A DNA stretch of 19,761 nucleotides from Clostridia bacterium. GTDB lineage: Bacteria; Bacillota; Peptococcia; DRI-13; DTU073. The notes below the pieces were generated by a model. That model saw nothing but the letters and a program-made list of their open reading frames with translations, was not told the origin of the DNA and ran no database searches. The stretch covers positions 1 to 19,761 of the forward strand of contig JAQVYD010000010.1 of NCBI GenBank assembly GCA_028709105.1, read 5' to 3'. The stretch's first letter is position 1. Every line of letters starts with the position of its first letter. This document shows, one piece after another, positions 14,714 through 19,761 of the stretch. The position numbers were made by a program, and so were the translations under genes.

Positions 14714-16816
14714 TCACATTTTAGCGGCTGTTTTTTCTGCTTTTTCAGTAAATTGACAGTCCTTGCCTGAACAAACGTATTTAATCCCTTCATTTTTATT
14801 TTTCTTGATAACCAAAATCTGACCACACTGAGGACATTTTTTATTAACAGGCTCATCCCACGAAACAAAAGCACACTGAGGATAATTGCTGCAACCGAAA
14901 AATTTTCTCCCTTTTTTGGAACGGCGGGCGACAATTTTACCATCCGGACATTGAGGGCAAGCAATTCCCGTGTCTTTAAGCAAAGGTTTGGTATTGCGAC
15001 ATTCCGGAAAACCGGGACAAGCTAAAAACTTCCCATAACGTCCATTCTTAATGACCAGATTACGCCCACATTTTTCACAAATTTCTTCTGTTACTTCATC
15101 CGCAACTTCGATCTGTCCAATTTCTTGATCAGCAATTTTTAATTCTTGAGCAAAAGGTTCAAAAAATAATAGTAAAACTTCTTTCCAATCACTTTTGCCC
15201 TCTTCAACAGAATCTAACTTGTTTTCCATATTGGCTGTAAACTCAACATCAATAATCTCCGGAAAATATTTCTTTAAAAGTTCGACGACCAAACAACCTA
15301 ACTCTGTAGATACATATTGTTTCTTTTCCTTATGAACATATCCTCTGGAAATAATTGTCTCCAAAACAGGAGCATAAGTACTGGGGCGTCCGATCCCCTT
15401 TTCCTCTAAAATTTTAATTAAAGTTGCTTCCGTATAACGTGGCAGCGGCTGGGTAAAATGCTGTTTCGGCAACAATTTTTCTAAACTTATTTCTTCCTTC
15501 TCCTGTAACTCAGGAAGAACGCTTTCTTTTTCATTTTCTTGCCCATCCTTGCTTTCCATATATACCCTAGTATACCCTGGAAAAACAACTACTGAACCTG
15601 TTGCTTTAAAACGATAATCATGAACCTGCAATTCTACGGAAGTCAGCTCAAACACAGCGGAAGCAAGTTGTGAAGCCAAAAAACGTTCCCAAATAAGTTT
15701 ATATAAGCGATATTGATCATTTTTAAGATACTTTTTTAGCTCTTCCGGTTCTCTCCCAATCGAGGTTGGTCTAATACATTCATGCGCATCTTGAATTCGC
15801 CCTTTACGTATATAATTATGAGGCTTTTCCGGCAAATATTGCTGACCAAAAATTGTTTCAATATACTGCTGCGTTTCCTTTCTAGCTTCGCCACTAATTC
15901 TAGTAGAATCAGTTCTCATATATGTGATTAAACCTACTGAACCCTCTTTTTTACCTAACTCTAAGCCTTCATACAGTTGCTGAGCAATCATCATCGTTTT
16001 TTTCGCGGTAAAATTTAATTTTCGCGAAGCTTCCTGCTGTAGACTACTGGTAATAAAAGGCGGCGCAGGATTTTTCTTCTGCTGCTTCTTTTGAATTTTT
16101 TCTACAACAAAAGGTGTTTTCCCTATTGTTCGAACAATCTCCTGTACCTGTGCTTCGTTTTTCAAGTCAGCTTTTTTTTGACCAATATTACTTAATTTTG
16201 CCTCAAAACTAAATTTATTTTTACTTAATTTTGCAATTAAAGTCCAATACTCCTCAGGAATAAAAGCTTTAATCTCTTCTTCACGATCACAAATTAAACG
16301 AACAACTACTGATTGAACTCGACCAGCACTAAGTCCTCTTCTAATTTTACGCCAAAGCAAAGGGCTTAACTTATAACCGACGATGCGATCCAATACTCTT
16401 CTGGCTTGCTGAGCATTCACCCTAGCCGAATCAATCTTACGAGGGTTTTTTACCGCTTCAACAATTTTATTTTTAGTTATTTCATTAAATTCCACACGAC
16501 AATTTTCATCCTGCGGAATTTTTAAAAACTCTTGCAGATGCCAGGCAATAGCTTCGCCTTCACGATCCGGGTCAGTAGCAAGAAGTATTTGCTCACTTTT
16601 TTTAGCTAAACTTTTTAATTCTTGTAAAATTGCGCCCTTACCACGTATTGTTATGTATTTTACCTGAAAATTATTTTCTACATCAACCCCAAATTGGCTT
16701 TTAGGTAAATCGCGAACATGCCCCATAGAAGCCCTCACCGTATATTTTTTTCCTAAATATTTACTAATTGTTTTTGCTTTTGCCGGAGATTCTACTACAA
16801 CTAAAATCTTCGCCAC
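14714..16816 (-). CDS. topA: DNA topoisomerase I (type IA), three zinc ribbons
   Basis: This enzyme relaxes negatively supercoiled DNA by single-strand passage. The 700-residue protein opens with the TOPRIM domain: Glu9 (VVVESPAKAK) and the metal site at 82-86 (DPDRE in ATDPDREGEAIAWHL). The active-site Tyr299 is in GLITYMRTDSTRIS. The C-terminal 120 residues carry three Cys4 zinc ribbons, starting near 580 (CEKC...CPGFPEC), 620 (CPQC...CSNYPQC) and 661 (CPQC...CSGKDC). The start is GTG 16816 with GAGG nine bases upstream. It sits 28 bases after dprA, as in B. subtilis. Confidence 0.97.
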   Translation of the reverse strand: MAKILVVVESPAKAKTISKYLGKKYTVRASMGHVRDLPKSQFGVDVENNFQVKYITIRGKGAILQELKSLAKKSEQILLATDPDREGEAIAWHLQEFLKIPQDENCRVEFNEITKNKIVEAVKNPRKIDSARVNAQQARRVLDRIVGYKLSPLLWRKIRRGLSAGRVQSVVVRLICDREEEIKAFIPEEYWTLIAKLSKNKFSFEAKLSNIGQKKADLKNEAQVQEIVRTIGKTPFVVEKIQKKQQKKNPAPPFITSSLQQEASRKLNFTAKKTMMIAQQLYEGLELGKKEGSVGLITYMRTDSTRISGEARKETQQYIETIFGQQYLPEKPHNYIRKGRIQDAHECIRPTSIGREPEELKKYLKNDQYRLYKLIWERFLASQLASAVFELTSVELQVHDYRFKATGSVVVFPGYTRVYMESKDGQENEKESVLPELQEKEEISLEKLLPKQHFTQPLPRYTEATLIKILEEKGIGRPSTYAPVLETIISRGYVHKEKKQYVSTELGCLVVELLKKYFPEIIDVEFTANMENKLDSVEEGKSDWKEVLLLFFEPFAQELKIADQEIGQIEVADEVTEEICEKCGRNLVIKNGRYGKFLACPGFPECRNTKPLLKDTGIACPQCPDGKIVARRSKKGRKFFGCSNYPQCAFVSWDEPVNKKCPQCGQILVIKKNKNEGIKYVCSGKDCQFTEKAEKTAAKM

Positions 16817-16844
16817 CTGAAATCACCTCGAAAATATATTATCT

Positions 16845-17933
16845 TCATACTCTTACATAATATTTTCCAGGAAGTTGCCTGATTAAACCTTGCAGTTCTA
16901 ATTCAAGCAAAATCCTTAAAACTTCCTCTTGGTTTTGGAGATTCTTTTCCAAGATTAAATCTACACTTACTGGCTCCCAAGAAATACCATCGAGAATAGT
17001 TTTTGCTTGTCCCTCAAGGTCCTTAACAATTTCTTTTTGTTTATTATATACAGATGTCTGATATTCATATCCCAGCTCCTCCAAAATATCTTGAGGATAG
17101 ATCACTAATTTGGCTCCCTGTTGAATCAATCTTAAAGCACCAATACTATTAGGGCTAATGACAGGACCTGGTAAAGCAAAAACCTCCTTCCCCTGCTCTA
17201 GGGCTAAATCACAGGTGATCAAAGAACCACTGCGCGCCCTTGCTTCTATCACAAAAACACCTAAACTTAAACCACTGATAATCCTGTTCCTAATCGGGAA
17301 ATTATAATTTTCCGGCTTTGTACCGAGAGGATATTCACTGATTACCAACCCTTGTTCAGAGATTTGCTTAAAAAGCTTCGTGTTTTCACGAGGATAAATT
17401 ATATCAAGCCCTGAACCTAAAACAGCAATTGTCCCGCCATCTTTTAGCAAAGCTCCCTGATGAGCCGCGGCATCTATCCCTCGAGCCATTCCGCTAACAA
17501 TGACTAAGCCATGTTCACTTAATTCCTCAGCCATCAAATGAGCCTGTTTCAAGCCATACGTTGTCGCTGTACGCGAACCCACAATCGCCAAAGAATTTTT
17601 CTTCAACAAAGAAAAGTGACCACAATAATAAAGAATACAAGGAATATTAGAAATTTGCAACAAGGAATCCGGATAATTTTCATCTAACCTTGTTAAAACA
17701 CTAATCCCACTCCGATAATACTGCTCTTCTAACTTTTGGGGAACAATTGTTTTTTTCATTTGTAAAAATAGTTCGCGATATTTTTCAGATATGCCTATTT
17801 CCGGAGAAAAATCGAGACAACGCCACGCTTCTTCGAAAGAACCATAATGTTCATATAGTGGCAGAAAATATTTATTTAAACTCATTCTAAAAATTTTATG
17901 AAAAGCTAAGATGTATTTTAAATCATGGTACAA
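16845..17933 (-). CDS. dprA: DNA processing protein DprA/Smf (TTG start)
   Basis: DprA binds incoming single-stranded DNA and loads RecA during natural transformation; the gene is also kept in bacteria not known to be competent. About 362 residues from TTG 17933 contain a SAM-like N-terminal region, the Rossmann-type core with AIVGSRTATTYGLKQA at about 116-131, VIVSGMARGIDAAAHQGAL at 144-162, GSGLDIIYPREN and YNFPIRNRIISGLS, then a C-terminal winged helix (about 305-362, with VLRILLELELQGLIRQLPG). The TTG is preferred because AAAGGAGG lies eight bases upstream. An ATG at 17966 has no spaced ribosome site. Confidence 0.94.
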   Translation of the reverse strand: MYHDLKYILAFHKIFRMSLNKYFLPLYEHYGSFEEAWRCLDFSPEIGISEKYRELFLQMKKTIVPQKLEEQYYRSGISVLTRLDENYPDSLLQISNIPCILYYCGHFSLLKKNSLAIVGSRTATTYGLKQAHLMAEELSEHGLVIVSGMARGIDAAAHQGALLKDGGTIAVLGSGLDIIYPRENTKLFKQISEQGLVISEYPLGTKPENYNFPIRNRIISGLSLGVFVIEARARSGSLITCDLALEQGKEVFALPGPVISPNSIGALRLIQQGAKLVIYPQDILEELGYEYQTSVYNKQKEIVKDLEGQAKTILDGISWEPVSVDLILEKNLQNQEEVLRILLELELQGLIRQLPGKYYVRV

Positions 17934-17984
17934 AACAAGTGCCTCCTTTCTTTTCTCCTTCCTCATCCTAAAAAACCAGCAGAA

Positions 17985-18683
17985 CTATTTCTTGGCAATA
18001 AGTTCTTTTTTCTCGCCTGACTTTAATACTATACCCTTTAACCCTCTTTCCTGCAATTTATGAACATACAAATAGGGATCTTGGGCAATAAGCGGAAAAG
18101 TATCATAATGCATGGGAATGGTTACCTTTGCCTGCAGCATTACAGCCGCCTCAATAGCATCTTCAGGACCCATCACAAAATTATCACCGATGGGCAACAG
18201 CGCATAATCCAATTGATGCCTATCTCCGATCAGCTTCATATCACCAAAAAGCCCCGTATCCCCAGCATGATAAATCGTCTTTCCCTGCATCTCAATTAAA
18301 AAACCGCAAGGTGCCCCTGTATATATAATTTTAGCACCATCAATAATCGCCGAACTATGCTCAGCGTGTGTAAGTTTTATTTTTCCAAAGGAAAATTGCC
18401 TAGAACCGCCGAGATGCATCGCTGCTGTTTTAACTCCATGATAAGCACAATAGTGAGCTAGTTCATTAGGAGCAATCAGCAACGCACCTGTTCTTTGCGC
18501 AATCTCCAAAGCATCTCCCAAATGGTCATCATGTCCATGCGTAACCAAAAGATGTGTTGGATTTACCTCATTAGGCTGAACATCAGCTAAAGGATTATCT
18601 TTAAGAAAAGGATCAATAAGGAGATCAGCAAAACCATCAGTCAAGCTAAAACAAGCATGTCCGTGATAGATTAACCTTAACAT
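17985..18683 (-). CDS. UPF0173-family metal-dependent hydrolase (metallo-beta-lactamase fold)
   Basis: This is a soluble 232-residue hydrolase of the UPF0173 family (B. subtilis YtkL type), whose natural substrate is not established. Metal ligands of the fold are in place: THGHDDH at 48-54, His106/His109 (THAEHSS), the HAGD motif at 139-142 ending in Asp142, and His192 (IPMHYDTFP). The N terminus LRLIYHGHACFSL is typical. The start at 18683 has AGAGGTGG upstream. An open frame reaching 18704 begins at or before the predicted transcription start, so it is excluded. It is the first gene of the operon that runs down to codY, 51 bases before dprA, though no functional link to DNA uptake or topology is evident. 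Confidence 0.92.
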   Translation of the reverse strand: MLRLIYHGHACFSLTDGFADLLIDPFLKDNPLADVQPNEVNPTHLLVTHGHDDHLGDALEIAQRTGALLIAPNELAHYCAYHGVKTAAMHLGGSRQFSFGKIKLTHAEHSSAIIDGAKIIYTGAPCGFLIEMQGKTIYHAGDTGLFGDMKLIGDRHQLDYALLPIGDNFVMGPEDAIEAAVMLQAKVTIPMHYDTFPLIAQDPYLYVHKLQERGLKGIVLKSGEKKELIAKK

Positions 18684-18706
18684 AAACACCACCTCTTTCT
18701 GCACAC

Positions 18707-18735
18707 ATTATAATTGGAAAGTGAAATTGCGTCAA
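18707..18735 (-). promoter_or_regulatory. Sigma-A promoter of the hydrolase-dprA-topA-...-codY operon
   Basis: On the minus strand TTGACG (plus 18730-18735) is followed after exactly 17 bases by TATAAT (plus 18707-18712). This gives a start near 18700 and a leader of only about 17 bases before the hydrolase ATG. No other convincing promoter is seen in the short gaps down to codY, so the eight genes are probably one transcript, though internal promoters inside genes cannot be ruled out. Confidence 0.85.
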
Positions 18736-18738
18736 ACA

Positions 18739-18762
18739 TGTACGCTTTTTATTTCTTGTACG
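18739..18762. repeat. Pair of TGTACG hexamers upstream of the operon promoter
   Basis: TGTACG occurs at 18739-18744 and 18757-18762, 18 bases apart, just upstream of the -35 of the hydrolase operon. Each contains the palindrome GTAC. The spacing is near two helical turns, as in some operators, but hexamers repeat often by chance. Confidence 0.3.
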
Positions 18763-18763
18763 T

Positions 18764-18810
18764 AAAATAGAAAGAAGCGGTTATTTTAACTAACCACTTC
18801 TTTCTATTTT
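18764..18810 (-). terminator. Intrinsic terminator after the Gln/Met-rich gene
   Basis: Arms 18764-18783 and 18791-18810 pair over 20 positions with one C/A mismatch and a seven-base loop. In the minus transcript the distal arm ends CTTTCTATTTT, giving a T-rich end. It lies about 35 bases after the stop at 18846 and separates that gene from the hydrolase operon promoter. Confidence 0.8.
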
Positions 18811-18845
18811 TCTAGCAACTACTTTAATTGGGGAGAAAAGGCTGC

Positions 18846-19457
18846 TTATTGTTTGGAACTAATTCCGGCTTGCTGCCCAATTTGATTAAGACTAGAGGAC
18901 CCTTTCCCTAACTGTTCTCTTGAAGCTTGGTAAGTATCTGGTCCCATGGTCGAAATGCTGGAAAGAGAAGATTCTGTGCCCATAATCTGTCCAACGCCTG
19001 AGGTTTGACCAGACATAACACCTGAGCCACCTGGCATCCCTACCTGTCCCATGGTCCCCATCCCAGAGTAACCTTGTCCTCCCGCAAACTGCATCGTATT
19101 CTGGTATGTATCTGGATTCATTGTGGCTAAATTAAAGAGCGTACCAGATCCTTGTTGAGATTGAGGCATCGCTTGCATCGTAGACCCGGCAGACAGACCC
19201 TGCCCATACATTGGTGTTTGAGCATAACCGGAAGAAAAAGTCTGCTGTTGCATAGAGCCGGAAATGTTTTGTAATCCGCTCATACTCTCCTGACACATTT
19301 GTTGAACCCTTTGTAACTGCTGAGCTACATACGCCTCATCCTGTGCTAACTGCATTAATTTTTGACGTGTACTTTCTTCAGACTGACGTAATTGACCGAC
19401 CATTTGATTTACACTACCAATTCTCTGCTGAATTTGTTGAATTTGCTGATGAACCAT
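18846..19457 (-). CDS. Unrecognised Gln/Met/Gly-rich protein with N-terminal coiled coil and repeated TMxPDTYQ motif
   Basis: I do not recognise this 203-residue protein. It is very probably real: AAGGAGGG stands seven bases before the ATG, it has its own terminator, and codon use is regular. Residues 1 to about 66 form a Gln-rich amphipathic helix (IQQIQQRIGSVNQMVGQL, then LAQDEAYVAQQLQRVQQM) with the only cysteine at 55. The rest is low-complexity, rich in Gly, Ser, Met, Gln and Thr. Two copies of one motif stand out: LFNLATMNPDTYQNTMQ at 107-123 and LSSISTMGPDTYQASRE at 165-181. No signal peptide, membrane segment or Trp is present. The composition resembles disordered assembly or spore-surface proteins, but that is only a guess. 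No convincing sigma-A promoter was found upstream. Confidence 0.75.
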   Translation of the reverse strand: MVHQQIQQIQQRIGSVNQMVGQLRQSEESTRQKLMQLAQDEAYVAQQLQRVQQMCQESMSGLQNISGSMQQQTFSSGYAQTPMYGQGLSAGSTMQAMPQSQQGSGTLFNLATMNPDTYQNTMQFAGGQGYSGMGTMGQVGMPGGSGVMSGQTSGVGQIMGTESSLSSISTMGPDTYQASREQLGKGSSSLNQIGQQAGISSKQ

Positions 19458-19532
19458 AAATAACCCTCCTTCAAATTATCTTCGCAACTAGCTTGTACCC
19501 CATAAATAACCAATATACATGGTATTTTATGG
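19454..19532. repeat. Imperfect dyad plus a 12-base direct repeat at the start of the Gln/Met-rich gene
   Basis: CCATAAATAACCA (19500-19512) and TGGTATTTTATGG (19520-19532) are inverted repeats, 11 of 13 positions pairing around a seven-base spacer. The first twelve bases of the left arm, CCATAAATAACC, recur exactly at 19454-19465, across the start codon and leader of the gene. The upstream copy also contains an ATG on the minus strand that opens a ten-codon frame (MGYKLVAKII) ending at 19471, just before the ribosome site. Operator or translational control is possible. Confidence 0.5.
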
Positions 19533-19544
19533 ATACAATTCCAA

Positions 19545-19566
19545 TCTCGAATTTCGAGCCTCGAGA
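19545..19566. repeat. Cluster of CTCGA/TCGAG half-sites upstream of the tRNA-Trp promoter
   Basis: CTCGAATTTCGAG (19546-19558) is a perfect dyad with a one-base centre, and CTCGAG (19560-19565) follows at once. The cluster stops three bases before the -35 of tRNA-Trp. These are among the few GC-containing words in an AT-rich gap, which makes a protein site plausible; no regulator with this consensus comes to mind. Confidence 0.45.
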
Positions 19567-19568
19567 TA

Positions 19569-19597
19569 TTGACAGAGTACGCCAAATCTCCTATAAT
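19569..19597 (+). promoter_or_regulatory. Consensus sigma-A promoter of tRNA-Trp
   Basis: TTGACA (19569-19574) and TATAAT (19592-19597) are both perfect and exactly 17 bases apart. The transcript would start near 19604, about ten bases before the mature tRNA. Full-consensus promoters are usual for stable RNA genes. Confidence 0.92.
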
Positions 19598-19613
19598 AAA
19601 TTACGTAAGATAC

Positions 19614-19689
19614 AGGGGTATAGCTCAATTGGTAGAGTAGCGGACTCCAAATCCGTTGGTTGAGGGTTCAAGTCCTTCTGCCCCTGCCA
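19614..19689 (+). tRNA. trnW: tRNA-Trp (anticodon CCA)
   Basis: The 76-base sequence folds as a complete tRNA. The acceptor stem AGGGGTA pairs with TGCCCCT, with one U-G pair. The D arm is GCTC-AATTGGTA-GAGT. The anticodon loop CTCCAAA has CCA in the centre, reading UGG. The T arm is GAGGG-TTCAAGT-CCTTC. The discriminator is G, and the 3' CCA is encoded at 19687-19689. It stands alone, with its own promoter and terminator. Confidence 0.97.
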
Positions 19690-19699
19690 GATTAAAACT

Positions 19700-19736
19700 A
19701 AATTCCGCTAGAATCTAGCGGAATTTTTATTTTTAT
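19700..19736 (+). terminator. Intrinsic terminator of tRNA-Trp
   Basis: AAATTCCGCTA (19700-19710) and TAGCGGAATTT (19716-19726) form a perfect 11-bp stem with a five-base loop, followed by TTTATTTTTAT-type U-rich sequence. It begins 11 bases after the tRNA. Confidence 0.92.
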
Positions 19737-19742
19737 AAATAA

Positions 19743-19761
19743 GGGAGTGCTTAGCACTCCC
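19743..19761. terminator. Perfect hairpin at the right edge (probable terminator, cut by the window)
   Basis: GGGAGTGC (19743-19750) and GCACTCCC (19754-19761) pair perfectly over 8 bp with a TTA loop, ending exactly at the window edge. On the minus strand it is followed by a moderately T-rich stretch (TTATTTATAAAAAT), so it could end a gene arriving from the right; on the plus strand the continuation is unseen. Confidence 0.5.

Noticed and set aside
14701..14964. 87-codon minus-strand open frame overlapping the 3' end of topA
   Set aside because: It lies in another frame inside the zinc-ribbon coding part of topA, which is clearly the real gene, and has no ribosome site or recognisable product.
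1..19761. CRISPR array, insertion sequence, toxin-antitoxin or defence system
   Set aside because: No regularly spaced repeats, transposase signature, or small gene pair of that kind was seen on either strand; the window is core-genome DNA.

Overview
This window comes from a flagellated, low-GC Bacillota (Firmicutes) chromosome, probably from the Clostridia side rather than Bacillus. The grounds are the AT-rich DNA, strong AGGAGG-type ribosome binding sites, the CodY repressor, a tRNA with an encoded CCA end, and the gene order dprA-topA-trmFO-xerC-hslV-hslU-codY-flgB, which matches the Bacillus subtilis arrangement. The sensor domain of CodY and the threonine-type HslV look more clostridial than bacillar. 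I cannot name a genus.

Nearly everything is transcribed on the minus strand, so the window reads right to left. At the right edge, tRNA-Trp (plus strand) has its own consensus promoter and terminator. Divergent from it is an unrecognised Gln/Met/Gly-rich protein gene with its own terminator. Next comes an eight-gene housekeeping operon behind a near-consensus sigma-A promoter at about 18707-18735. It encodes a metallo-beta-lactamase-fold hydrolase, DprA, topoisomerase I, TrmFO, XerC, HslV, HslU and CodY, and closes with a clear intrinsic terminator at about 9551-9598.

After a 225-base gap, which probably holds the flagellar promoter and perhaps a CodY site, the flagellar operon runs to the left edge: flgB, flgC, fliE, fliF, fliG, fliH, fliI, fliJ, a MotE-like chaperone gene, fliK, flgD, a small conserved flagellar operon gene, and the 5' part of flgE. 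It encodes the rod base, MS ring, switch, export ATPase complex and hook-building proteins in approximate order of assembly. Genes are tightly packed, and several overlap.

No mobile element, CRISPR array or defence system is visible. The parts not explained by ordinary genes are: a GC-rich potentially structured leader before flgE, which also forms an in-frame open extension of the gene before it; a 33-base-period duplication in the FliH coiled coil; the Gln/Met-rich protein with a repeated TMxPDTYQ motif; and several dyads and repeats in the divergent region between that gene and tRNA-Trp.
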